From Ferruginibacter sp. (GTDB lineage Bacteria; Bacteroidota; Bacteroidia; Chitinophagales; Chitinophagaceae): 64,000 bases of DNA. The position numbers were made by a program, and so were the translations under genes. The stretch's first letter is position 1. The number at the start of each line of letters is the position of its first letter. Under the pieces are notes generated by a model. That model searched no databases and had not been told where the DNA came from. It was given only the letters and a program-made list of their open reading frames with translations. This document shows, one piece after another, positions 17,714-25,415 of the stretch. The stretch lies in NCBI GenBank assembly GCA_025963635.1, contig JAOQAK010000061.1, positions 217,318-281,317 of the forward strand. Direction: 5' to 3'.

Positions 17714-18262
17714 CTAATCAAACATCCCCTTTACTTTATCCATAATTCCTCCGCCGCCGGAAAACATTGTTTTCAAATCCTGGAGATCAACATCGCCGTC
17801 TCTGTCTTTGTCGAATTTGCCTCCACCAAATTTATTTAATAGTGCCTGCACATCCATTCGGCCTGTTTTCCCGCCACTGAGCTTATTAAATATGTCCTGG
17901 ATATTAAAACTGCTATCAGAAGGGTCCGCAGTTTTGCTGGCTAATTGATCCATCGTTGCAGGTACCACCCTGGATGCAGCATCCTGCGCTGCTGTTTCAT
18001 CCAACCCTACATTTCTTTGCAGGTCATTGGCATAATTATCCGTTGCTTCTTTTACAATATCCTGAGAAGTTGCCCCGCCTCCTTTAAAAAAATTAAGTAC
18101 CTCACTGATCCGTCCACCTGCAAGCGCATTTTGCAAAGTGGATATGATCGAAGTTCCGGCTGTTTGAACCGCCTGCTCATTTCTTTCATTGGGAATTGCG
18201 TTGTTATTGAGTATTGCGTTGCCAGAATTCTGACGGATGAGATTCATTAAATTATCCAACAT
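17714..18262 (-). CDS. Hypothetical protein with C-terminal EF-hand-like loop
   Basis: A 182-aa soluble protein without signal peptide. Residues 1-110 are helical and Gln/Asn/Ala-rich (LDNLMNLIRQNSG, SIISTLQNALAGGRISEVLNFF), reminiscent of small Bacteroidota proteins of unknown function with a DUF937-like feel. Near residue 155 the sequence DKDRDGDVDLQDL fits an EF-hand/dockerin-type calcium loop, followed by a glycine-rich tail (FSGGGGIMDKVKG). Function is unknown; calcium binding is inferred from the loop only. It is the downstream neighbour of dodecin on the same strand (67 bp apart) and probably belongs to the same stress-related set. Confidence 0.7.
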   Translation of the reverse strand: MLDNLMNLIRQNSGNAILNNNAIPNERNEQAVQTAGTSIISTLQNALAGGRISEVLNFFKGGGATSQDIVKEATDNYANDLQRNVGLDETAAQDAASRVVPATMDQLASKTADPSDSSFNIQDIFNKLSGGKTGRMDVQALLNKFGGGKFDKDRDGDVDLQDLKTMFSGGGGIMDKVKGMFD

Positions 18263-18329
18263 AAAGATTGCGTTTAAAAATTAAATAATTATTAAGTTAA
18301 CCTGCAGATGGGAACAAATCTTGTTTCGT

Positions 18330-18533
18330 TCACCCATCTACCCTGAAAGACACCTTGCAAATAACCTCATAAGAACTCAGCTTACCATCTTTTACATGTA
18401 CCTTAAAATCCTTTACATAAATAGAATCAATGTTGTGAATTGTTTTAGAAACTTCCTCCAGGCAATTTTTAATGGCGTCATCAAAACTCGTTTCTGATGA
18501 TGCAATCACTTCGATAATTTTTACAATTGGCAT
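18330..18533 (-). CDS. Dodecin family flavin-binding protein
   Basis: The 67-aa length and the pattern VKIIEVIASSETSFDDAIKNCLEEVSKT, then VKDFKVHVKDGKLSSYEVICKVSF identify dodecin, a hollow dodecamer of beta-alpha-beta-beta subunits that stores or buffers flavins. The aromatic residue that stacks on the flavin, Trp in characterised dodecins (AWVKE), corresponds here to Tyr39 (IYVKD), so flavin affinity or ligand may differ. Cytoplasmic. It is divergent from the BON lipoprotein and upstream of the EF-hand-like gene. Confidence 0.9.
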   Translation of the reverse strand: MPIVKIIEVIASSETSFDDAIKNCLEEVSKTIHNIDSIYVKDFKVHVKDGKLSSYEVICKVSFRVDG

Positions 18534-18633
18534 AATATATGTTTTTAAATGAAAGGATTTATTAAGTGCAATTCTTTTGCCAGTAAATCATCCATAGCCT
18601 TTAAATAAATTTTAATCATTAAAAAAGTCAAAT

Positions 18634-18996
18634 ATGAAAAAAACAAATGCTGTTGGATGTGTTTTATGTATTCTTACATTACTTTTTACAACATCCGCTA
18701 TTGTTTCCTGTAAAGGAAAAGACAAGAAAAGTACCGAAACAACTGTTACCAATACAGTCACGGATACACCGGCCACCACTACTCCTACTCCACCAGTGAC
18801 TATTTCGGGAGATGATGAATTAAGACGGGGTGTAACCGATGCAACGAAAGATTATCCCAATGTAAAAGCGGCGGTAGCTGATAGCGTGATAACCTTGACC
18901 GGGGAAATTAAAAGGGCCGATTGGCAGAAACTTAATCCCACACTCAATTCACTACATCCAAAACGTGTTAACAGCGCCAATTTAACTATAAAATAA
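18634..18996 (+). CDS. BON-domain lipoprotein
   Basis: The 120-aa precursor has a lipoprotein signal peptide (hydrophobic LCILTLLFTTSAIVSC with the lipidated Cys at about 26), a Thr/Pro-rich linker to residue 55, and one BON domain (DELRRGVTDATKDYPNVKAAVADSVITLTGEI, then a C-terminal strand VNSANLTIK). BON domains bind membranes or ligands and occur in osmotic-shock and envelope-stress proteins such as OsmY. Should be anchored in the inner or outer membrane facing the periplasm. The SH3 gene follows after 11 bp, so the two are very likely one transcript. Confidence 0.85.
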   Translation: MKKTNAVGCVLCILTLLFTTSAIVSCKGKDKKSTETTVTNTVTDTPATTTPTPPVTISGDDELRRGVTDATKDYPNVKAAVADSVITLTGEIKRADWQKLNPTLNSLHPKRVNSANLTIK

Positions 18997-19007
18997 AAAC
19001 GAATAGT

Positions 19008-19424
19008 ATGTCACTACAGGATAAATATAAAACACTTATCGACACGGCAAACCAGTCGGGTGTTTCAGGATTACAGGTAAGAGAACAAAATAATGTGTTG
19101 TATATTGACGGCAGCGCTCCTTCAGCAGCAGTAAAAGATAAGTTATGGAGTATTTATAACCAGATAGACCCTGATTATAAAAGTGGCGATGTGGTAATAA
19201 ATGTAAATGCAACTGCGGCTTCAGGCTCTAAAGCTGTGGTATCCACTAATTCCGGGAATTTAAATATCAGGAAGGGCCCTGGCACGGACCAGGAAATTAT
19301 CGGTAAAGCTGCGCACGGAGAAAGTGTCACCATACTCAGCGAAGCAAATGATCAATGGAGCCTTATTAAAAATGCAAAGGGTGATGAAGGATATGTATAT
19401 AAGCAATACCTCACCGCTCAATAG
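19008..19424 (+). CDS. BON-like plus bacterial SH3 domain protein
   Basis: The 138-aa protein has an N-terminal alpha/beta unit (residues 1-68; LQVREQNNVLYIDGSAPSAAVKDKLW) resembling a BON or LysM-partner domain and a C-terminal SH3b domain (about 78-136; LNIRKGPGTDQEIIGKA, GYVYKQYL). No signal peptide is visible, which is unusual because SH3b domains usually bind peptidoglycan; it may be cytoplasmic or exported by another route. It is 11 bp downstream of the BON lipoprotein and followed by a strong terminator, so they form a two-gene unit. Confidence 0.8.
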   Translation: MSLQDKYKTLIDTANQSGVSGLQVREQNNVLYIDGSAPSAAVKDKLWSIYNQIDPDYKSGDVVINVNATAASGSKAVVSTNSGNLNIRKGPGTDQEIIGKAAHGESVTILSEANDQWSLIKNAKGDEGYVYKQYLTAQ

Positions 19425-19482
19425 GTTGTATTGTGTGTGTGAAATTGCACTTTAGATAAATATTATACAACAAAGATTTTTT

Positions 19483-19515
19483 AAAAAGCTTCTGCATAGC
19501 ACGGAAGCTTTTTTT
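19483..19515 (+). terminator. Rho-independent terminator after the BON/SH3 unit
   Basis: AAAAAGCTTC (19483-19492) pairs with GAAGCTTTTT (19504-19513) around an 11-nt loop, and the T run continues to 19515. Confidence 0.8.
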
Positions 19516-19516
19516 G

Positions 19517-19870
19517 TAGCTATCCTAATCGCATGAGTGCTTATTGTTTACTATCCACAGAATGTTTTGTAAGACGTAAAAAGGAAGTTGGTAAAGTGTC
19601 AAGCGATTCAACTCGTAAAACTTGTAAGAATAAACGAAGTTAAATTATTTCACCAGCATGCTTCTTTTCCTGCAAGCTTATTGTTCCAACAACTTTACGT
19701 AGAATTTTTTAATCGTAGCGTATTTATGAGAACAACTTTTCCCATTTACCCACAACTTCCGTTAAGAAAACTTGTGGCATAAAAATTATACCTCTTTTTA
19801 ATAACATTCACCTTACGTTTAATATTTTACGGATACACGACTGCAGGTATCTGCAACAATAAATCTATCT
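19517..19870. other. Intergenic region upstream of the response regulator
   Basis: About 350 bp. The 64-codon frame at 19588-19782 has no family features and is judged spurious. No promoter box could be assigned with confidence. Confidence 0.4.
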
Positions 19871-20296
19871 ATGAAAAAAGGCGGGCCCGTAATCATAATT
19901 GAAGACGACTTTGATGACCAGGAGTTGCTGCGTGAAATATTTAAGCGGTTGAATTATGGAAATGAACTAATATTTTTCAGTGATGGTGAACAGGCGCTTG
20001 ATTTTTTATATTCCACCACCGTTAAGCCTTTTATTATCTTATCTGATATCAATATTCCCAGGATTGATGGCATGGCCTTGCGGGAAAGGATCAATTCGGA
20101 TGACCAGTTAAAATTCAAGTGTATTCCATACTTATTCTATTCCACTGCAGCCAACCCCAACCAGGTATTTACTGCGTATAGTTTATCCGTACAGGGGTTT
20201 TTTCAAAAGGGATATTCATTCACCGAATTGGAGAAAACAATTTCTATTATTATGCAGTACTGGGAGCGTTGCGTTGCACCCAATAAGGTAACCTGA
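19871..20296 (+). CDS. Single-domain response regulator (CheY-like receiver)
   Basis: The 141-aa protein is a receiver domain only. The acidic pocket is E11-D12-D13, the phospho-acceptor is D59 in LSDINIPRIDG, the switch Ser/Thr lies in FYSTAA (about 96) and the conserved Lys in FFQKG (about 117). Bacteroidota have many such stand-alone receivers, often paired with PAS histidine kinases of the phytochrome/bacteriophytochrome class. No kinase gene is adjacent now, but decayed kinase fragments lie elsewhere in this left half of the window. Cytoplasmic phosphorelay or output through protein contact is expected. Confidence 0.9.
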   Translation: MKKGGPVIIIEDDFDDQELLREIFKRLNYGNELIFFSDGEQALDFLYSTTVKPFIILSDINIPRIDGMALRERINSDDQLKFKCIPYLFYSTAANPNQVFTAYSLSVQGFFQKGYSFTELEKTISIIMQYWERCVAPNKVT

Positions 20297-20313
20297 TGCG
20301 ATCCAGGAAACAT

Positions 20314-20499
20314 TTATTTCTTGAAGTCTGCCTCTGACCGGTCGAGGCGATGAAAGAGTTCCCAACCGGTATCTCCCAGCCAAAAAAAAGGTTTCCCTTC
20401 TTTCAAAAGAAAACGCTTGTTACTGCTAATGCTGAATTGGGCAAAACTATCCATTGTTGCCACTGATAACATTAGCAATAGTATTACTCGCTTCATCAT
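20314..20499 (-). pseudogene. 5' remnant of a DUF4038 (apiosidase-like, GH140-type) glycoside hydrolase
   Basis: The 61-codon frame encodes a signal peptide ([17 protein letters not shown]) followed by [33 protein letters not shown], the unmistakable start of the DUF4038 catalytic barrel (usual length above 400 aa), then stops at FKK. The remaining barrel is absent because the convergent response regulator ends 17 bp away, so a deletion has removed the gene body. GH140-type enzymes act on plant rhamnogalacturonan II side chains. Confidence 0.75.
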
Positions 20500-21107
20500 T
20501 GATTTAAATTATAGAGTATCTAAATATTTACCTGGCTTAATAGACAAATAATTGCCCGGGCAACACAGCAGCACCAAACATCGTTGTGTCACTAACTGTG
20601 GGAGCGATGAATAATGAATATTTTCATCGCCACCCTTGTATTGTCCCCTACCGGAATAATCTTTTTTGCATTACATCCCGCGGCAAGTAATAGTGGCAAA
20701 AACCAACGGAGATATTTTATTGTATAAAATGATATTTGATCAGGCATTGAGGATTTTTTTCAAATGTTCGAAAAACTGCTGATCTGGGCTATGGCTAGCG
20801 AGTGGACATTAACGAATCGTTTATAGCAGGAGCGCCTGGCAGCAATCAATTGACAAGATACTTTTTTTAACTAAAATTTGAATTCTTGTAATATGACAAG
20901 ATGCGGACTTTATAGTCCGGGTAAAGCGATGTCTTTAAACCTGATAGCGATATGCTGAGCAGTTACTTCCAGGCCAGGAATTTTGCCGGCACAAAGGAAT
21001 TCATCACCCTGCTTTAAAATAAATTTATTGCTATGAAAATACTCCTTTCTTTATTGCGGGCAACCTTTTTCAGCTAACTTCATTCTTCACAGAAGTATCT
21101 TAAACGA
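20500..21107. other. 600-bp intergenic region
   Basis: No intact gene. A 26-codon reading ending at 21017 (SDMLSSYFQARNFAGTKEF) may be the tail of a lost gene. Otherwise nothing recognisable, no clear hairpin. Confidence 0.4.
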
Positions 21108-22355
21108 ATGATTTTTACAAAAGTGTGTATCATAGGTGCCGGCCCGGCAGGGGCAGCCGCGGCATTACAGTTAAATAAAGATGGGATTGATTGTATCGTA
21201 GTTGACAAAGCCATATTTCCAAGAGACAAGGTTTGCGGAGATGGATTAAGCGGTAAGGTAATCACGGCATTAAAACGAATCGACCCGGAAATCGCCGACC
21301 GTTTACAAAGCGCTGCATTTAAATTGGATAGTTATGGGGTGAGCTTTGTTTCGCCGGGGCGTCATCAGCTGGAGGTAGGTTTCCGGCCGGATTTTGATAA
21401 AAACAATGTTGCTCACAAAGAAGTGCCGATTGGCTATGTATGCAAACGCATTGACTTCGATCATTTTCTTGTGCAGGAGATGAAGCAATGCAAACATATC
21501 GAGGTAATGGAAGGGATAAAAATTGAAAAATACACATTGGAAGCCGATGGTTATTTAGTGAGCGGCAGCAATGGTTTTGAGGTAAAGGCGGAGTTGATTA
21601 TCATTGCCAATGGGGCACATTCTTCTTTTACGAAAGATGTAGCGGGCATCCATATGGAACCTGCTCATTATTTAGCGGGTATACGGGCCTATTATAAAAA
21701 TGTAAGTGGCACCAGCACGGATGGTTTTATTGAACTGCATTTTCTTAAAAAAATGCTGCCTGGGTATTTCTGGATATTTCCGCTTCCAAACGGTGAAGCC
21801 AATGTAGGTGTGGGCCTGCTGTCAGAAGTAGTAAGCCGTAAAAAAGTAAACCTGAAAAAAGAATTGCAGGATATCATTCAAAATGACCCGGTAATTAAAG
21901 AACGTTTTAAAAACGCTGAATTGATGGGCAGTGTGGATGGATACGGTCTGCCGTTGGGAAGCAAAAAACGAACCCTTTCCGGAGAACGCTATATGCTTAC
22001 CGGCGATGCCGCTTTTTTGATAGACCCCTTTACGGGAGAAGGGATTGGCAATGCTTTCTATTCAGGCCGTATGGCTGCTCAGCAGGCATCTTTGGCGATC
22101 CAGGCAAATGATTATACTGCAACCGGACTGGCCCGTTACGACTCAGAAATAGATAGGGTGTTGGGATCAGAATTACGCCTCAGCCACCGGCTGCAAAAAT
22201 TAAATAAGTATCCATGGCTGTTCAATATGCTTTTCAAAATAGGTACCAGTAATAAACAGGTAAAAGAATTGCTGTCGTGTATGTTTTATGAAGTGGATGT
22301 GCGTAAAAAACTTACCAAACCTTCCTTCTATTTAAAGTTATTGTTCAACCGGTAA
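21108..22355 (+). CDS. FAD-dependent oxidoreductase, geranylgeranyl-reductase family
   Basis: The 415-aa flavoprotein opens with the dinucleotide-binding GAGPAGAAAA (residues 10-19), followed by the family signature PRDKVCGDGLS (about 43). The second FAD-binding motif is GDAAFLIDPFTGEGIGNAFYSG (about 300-320). This is the geranylgeranyl reductase/FixC-like group, which reduces prenyl double bonds (menaquinone side chains, archaeal lipids) or hydroxylates aromatic substrates. In Bacteroidota the physiological substrate is generally not established. Cytoplasmic, possibly membrane-associated. The HAD phosphatase starts 37 bp later in the same direction. Confidence 0.85.
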   Translation: MIFTKVCIIGAGPAGAAAALQLNKDGIDCIVVDKAIFPRDKVCGDGLSGKVITALKRIDPEIADRLQSAAFKLDSYGVSFVSPGRHQLEVGFRPDFDKNNVAHKEVPIGYVCKRIDFDHFLVQEMKQCKHIEVMEGIKIEKYTLEADGYLVSGSNGFEVKAELIIIANGAHSSFTKDVAGIHMEPAHYLAGIRAYYKNVSGTSTDGFIELHFLKKMLPGYFWIFPLPNGEANVGVGLLSEVVSRKKVNLKKELQDIIQNDPVIKERFKNAELMGSVDGYGLPLGSKKRTLSGERYMLTGDAAFLIDPFTGEGIGNAFYSGRMAAQQASLAIQANDYTATGLARYDSEIDRVLGSELRLSHRLQKLNKYPWLFNMLFKIGTSNKQVKELLSCMFYEVDVRKKLTKPSFYLKLLFNR

Positions 22356-22392
22356 TCGCCGTTTTGGGAAAACCGCCTTATTTTCGTTGTAT

Positions 22393-23007
22393 ATGAAAGC
22401 AATAAAAAATATCATCTTCGACTTAGGCGGTGTATTGATAGACATCGATTATAATAAAACAGCGAGTGCCTTTAATATGCTCGGCGTAGAACAATTTGAT
22501 AAATTGTATTCGCAGGCAAATGCGGATCACTTATTTGAGGCGTTGGAAACGGGTGAAATCTCGGAAGAAGAATTTTATCAATCTATTTACAAACATTGCA
22601 GTCCGCAATCTACCAGGGAACAAATGGAAGAAGCATGGAATGCCATTTTGCTCGACTTTAGAGTGGATAGCCTGGCTGAATTGGAAAGATTAAAACCGAA
22701 ATACAATCTCTTTCTCTTAAGCAATACCAATAGCATTCATCTTACCGCCTTCAATCAAAAGCTGCTGCAATTAACCGGCAAACCTTCGCTGGACGATTAT
22801 TTTATTAAAAGTTATTATTCGCACCTAATCAATAAGCGAAAGCCTTACCCGCAAACATATGAATGGGTGTTGAAAGATGGTAATATGGTCGCAGGTGAAA
22901 CGCTGTTTATAGATGATTCCATCAACAATATAAAGGGCGCAGCTGAAGTAGGCATACAAACACATCTTTTACTACCATCCGAAACACTGGCTGATTTACA
23001 TTTATAA
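22393..23007 (+). CDS. HAD-superfamily phosphatase (YihX/alpha-D-glucose-1-phosphatase-like)
   Basis: The 204-aa protein (ATG at 22393 preferred to the TTG at 22387) has HAD motif I as IFDLGGVLID with the nucleophile Asp in an LGGVL context (D10, D-x-G variant in which the second acid is Gly), motif II LLSNTN (about 113), Lys of motif III in the KRKPYP region (about 147) and motif IV FIDDSINN (about 168). The helical cap is of the C1 type between motifs I and II. The lack of the second Asp is common in the YihX/epoxide-hydrolase-N subgroup. Substrate unknown, probably a small sugar phosphate. Confidence 0.85.
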   Translation: MKAIKNIIFDLGGVLIDIDYNKTASAFNMLGVEQFDKLYSQANADHLFEALETGEISEEEFYQSIYKHCSPQSTREQMEEAWNAILLDFRVDSLAELERLKPKYNLFLLSNTNSIHLTAFNQKLLQLTGKPSLDDYFIKSYYSHLINKRKPYPQTYEWVLKDGNMVAGETLFIDDSINNIKGAAEVGIQTHLLLPSETLADLHL

Positions 23008-23104
23008 TAGCTAGACCGGGAAAAGTTGGCAGACCAGTCCTTGTATCTGGAATGACTGAAATAGGTGAGTTTTTACGGGCAATTTTGATGTCTAGAAGGC
23101 TCAA

Positions 23105-23350
23105 TTATTTCTTAACCTCTTCAAACTCAATGTAATCATCTCTTTTGTCTGCCGGGGGAACAGTGCCTTTGGTGGCGAAATTGTTCGGCGCCTGCTGCTG
23201 GTTCATCTTATCCTGCATTTGGGCGCTCATTTCCCCAAATTGCTTTTTTACTTCTTTAGCGGTACTTACCAGGGGAATAATGAAGTCGAAAATTAATTTA
23301 TATAACAGGTAAAGCACAAATAGCTCAAATGCCAGGCGGAAAATATTCAT
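23105..23350 (-). CDS. DUF4834-family small membrane protein
   Basis: The 81-aa protein has one N-terminal membrane helix (LAFELFVLYLLYKLIFDFIIPL) followed by a charged tail (STAKEVKKQFGEMSAQMQDKM) and a conserved acidic end DYIEFEEVKK. This is the DUF4834 pattern found across Bacteroidota and almost nowhere else. Function unknown. It is encoded between the HAD gene and the rimP promoter, on the opposite strand to both. Confidence 0.8.
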   Translation of the reverse strand: MNIFRLAFELFVLYLLYKLIFDFIIPLVSTAKEVKKQFGEMSAQMQDKMNQQQAPNNFATKGTVPPADKRDDYIEFEEVKK

Positions 23351-23439
23351 TTTGTAAAGGTATAAATCATATAAAAATAAACCTGTTAAATTTTATGCCA
23401 CACCGGTTTTGCAGGAAAACGATTTAATTCAAATTACAT

Positions 23440-23470
23440 TTTGGCAATTTGTATTTTCTGCCTATATTTG
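23440..23470 (+). promoter_or_regulatory. Bacteroidota-type promoter of rimP-nusA-infB
   Basis: TTTG at 23440-23443, exactly 19 bp, then TATATTTG at 23463-23470 match the sigma-ABfr consensus (TTTG, N19, TAnnTTTG) at every fixed base. Transcription should start about 5-9 nt downstream, just ahead of the leader hairpin. Confidence 0.8.
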
Positions 23471-23489
23471 CACTCGGAAAATGAAGCAA

Positions 23490-23523
23490 AAGAAGGGAAC
23501 GACTACCGTTCCCTTCTTCTTTT
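23490..23523 (+). promoter_or_regulatory. Leader hairpin with T-rich tail directly before rimP
   Basis: A perfect 12-bp stem (23490-23501 with 23507-23518; core GAAGGGAACG and CGTTCCCTTC) with loop ACTAC is followed by CTTTT and, four bases later, the rimP ATG. It occupies the ribosome-binding region and has the form of an intrinsic terminator, so it could attenuate transcription or control translation of the rimP-nusA-infB operon. Because NusA itself stimulates pausing and hairpin-dependent termination, autoregulation is plausible. Confidence 0.6.
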
Positions 23524-23526
23524 ACT

Positions 23527-24000
23527 ATGACTCAAGACACCACTTCCATCCAGGCGATTGAAACTTTGATAGGCCAGTTACTGGCAGAAACTGAAGATAC
23601 TTTTTTGGTTTCAGTACGAATTAAACCTACCAACAATATAAAGGTGTTTTTAGATGCCGACTCGGGATTAAACATTGATAAATGTGTTAAAATTAACCGG
23701 GCAATGCACAGGATCATAGAAGAAAAAGGATGGTATCCCGATGGAAATTTTTCTTTGGAAGTGTCCAGTCCGGGCGTGGAAGAGCCGCTGAAAAATTTTC
23801 GGCAATATAAAAAAAACATCGGCAGAAAAGTAGCGCTCACCTTAAATGATGACACAATACAGGAAGGCAGGTTGCTTGGCGCAGATGAAAACCTGGTTCA
23901 ACTCGAATACACGGAAGGGAAAAATAAAAAAGCAGTAACAGTAGTGAAAGAGATTCCTTTTGACCAGGTAAAGCAAACAATAGTTCTGATAGAATTTTAA
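23527..24000 (+). CDS. rimP: Ribosome maturation factor RimP
   Basis: The 157-aa protein has the RimP two-domain layout: N-terminal alpha/beta domain (residues 1-85, with FLDADSGLNIDKCVKINRAMHRII and the signature SLEVSSPGVEEPLKN) and a C-terminal Sm-like domain (about 90-157, IGRKVALTLND, GRLLGADENLVQLEY). RimP binds pre-30S particles and promotes late small-subunit assembly in the cytoplasm. It is the first gene of the classic rimP-nusA-infB operon, with a clear promoter and leader hairpin upstream. Confidence 0.95.
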   Translation: MTQDTTSIQAIETLIGQLLAETEDTFLVSVRIKPTNNIKVFLDADSGLNIDKCVKINRAMHRIIEEKGWYPDGNFSLEVSSPGVEEPLKNFRQYKKNIGRKVALTLNDDTIQEGRLLGADENLVQLEYTEGKNKKAVTVVKEIPFDQVKQTIVLIEF

Positions 24001-24055
24001 TTAACAAACAAAACTCCCCTGCCGGCGGGGATATAAAGTGTGGCTGGTTAGGTCT

Positions 24056-25306
24056 ATGGCACGTATTAATTTGATTGATTCCTTCCAGGAATTTAAAGAG
24101 GCAGAAAACATTGATCGTCCAACGTTGATGAAAGTAATGGAAGATGTTTTTAAAACATTGATCCGTAAAAAGTATGGTAGCGACGACCAGTTTGACGTAA
24201 TTGTAAATGACCAAAAGGGTGACCTTGAAATTTTCAGGCGTCGGATGATCGTTGACGATGGCGACATTTACAATACATTAACTGAAATCGAATACAGCGA
24301 CGCAATCAAAATAGAGCCGGATTATGCCGTAGGGGAAGAGTTGTATGAAGAAGTGGATATCCAGAAAGAATTTGGCCGCAGGGCGATATTGGCCGGTAAG
24401 CAAACACTTGCAAGCCGTATCAACGATCTAAAGAAAAATTTATTAATCAAGAAATACGAAGATCGGGTAGGCGACATCGTAAGCGGCGAAGTTTACCAGG
24501 TTTGGAAAAAAGAAGTGTTGCTGCTGGATGAGGAAGGCAATGAAATGATCTTGCCAAAATCAGAGCAAATTCCTTCCGACTACTTTAAAAAAGGTGAAAA
24601 CGTAAGAGGTGTAGTGAAAAAGGTAGAGCTGAAAAACAGCCAGGCCGTGATTGTGGTTTCAAGAACCAGTGCTACCTTTCTTGAAAAATTGTTGGAAATT
24701 GAAGTTCCGGAAATATTTGATGGCTTAATTGTTGTAAAAAAGATCGTGAGAGACCCCGGAGAAAGAGCCAAAATAGCTGTTGAAAGTTTTGATGACAGAA
24801 TTGATCCGGTAGGCGCCTGTGTAGGCATGAAAGGAAGCCGTATACATGGCATTGTAAGAGAATTGAAAAATGAGAACATTGATGTAATCAACTGGACCAA
24901 TAATACACAATTGTTGATACAGCGCTCACTTACACCCGCCAAAATAACCAGCATCGACCTTGACGAAGAAAAGAAACACGCAACGGTATTTTTGAAGCCC
25001 GACCAGGTTTCCCTTGCTATCGGGCGGCGTGGCGTAAACATTAAACTGGCCTGCGAATTAACCGGGTACGAAATCGATGTATTCCGGGACAATGAGGGTG
25101 AAGTAGACGAATTTGATATTGACCTTGAAGAGTTCAGCGATGAAATTGAAGCATGGGTAATTGAAGCACTTAAAAAAGTAGGTTGTGATACTGCCCGTTC
25201 TGTGCTAGCTTTAACGGCAGAAGAACTGGAACGCAGGACTGACCTGGAAAAAGAAACCATCGCAGACGTGAAAAGGATATTGAAAGAAGAATTTGAGAAA
25301 GAATAA
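24056..25306 (+). CDS. nusA: Transcription termination/antitermination factor NusA
   Basis: From the ATG at 24056 (MARINLIDSF) the product is 416 aa. The N-terminal RNA-polymerase-binding domain spans residues 1-125, the S1 domain about 130-200 (GDIVSGEVYQVWKKEVLLL), KH1 about 225-290 (VGACVGMKGSRIHGIVREL) and KH2 about 295-365 (VSLAIGRRGVNIKLA). A short helical tail (AEELERRTDLEKETIADVKRIL) resembles the end of the acidic repeat region, so it is the short form without two full AR repeats. NusA controls pausing, termination and rRNA antitermination. The frame is open from a GTG at 24038 but that adds no conserved residues. Confidence 0.95.
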   Translation: MARINLIDSFQEFKEAENIDRPTLMKVMEDVFKTLIRKKYGSDDQFDVIVNDQKGDLEIFRRRMIVDDGDIYNTLTEIEYSDAIKIEPDYAVGEELYEEVDIQKEFGRRAILAGKQTLASRINDLKKNLLIKKYEDRVGDIVSGEVYQVWKKEVLLLDEEGNEMILPKSEQIPSDYFKKGENVRGVVKKVELKNSQAVIVVSRTSATFLEKLLEIEVPEIFDGLIVVKKIVRDPGERAKIAVESFDDRIDPVGACVGMKGSRIHGIVRELKNENIDVINWTNNTQLLIQRSLTPAKITSIDLDEEKKHATVFLKPDQVSLAIGRRGVNIKLACELTGYEIDVFRDNEGEVDEFDIDLEEFSDEIEAWVIEALKKVGCDTARSVLALTAEELERRTDLEKETIADVKRILKEEFEKE

Positions 25307-25415
25307 TTTAATTCACTGTTCTGGTAATAGTTGATTGGAAATATTGTACTTTTCCTTGCTACCTGAACCCATGAACATTGAATGAAGCATAAAATATATT
25401 GACTAAAAAATACGA

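Noticed and set aside
19588..19782. 64-codon plus-strand frame before the response regulator
   Set aside because: No family resemblance, atypical composition, and no promoter or RBS.
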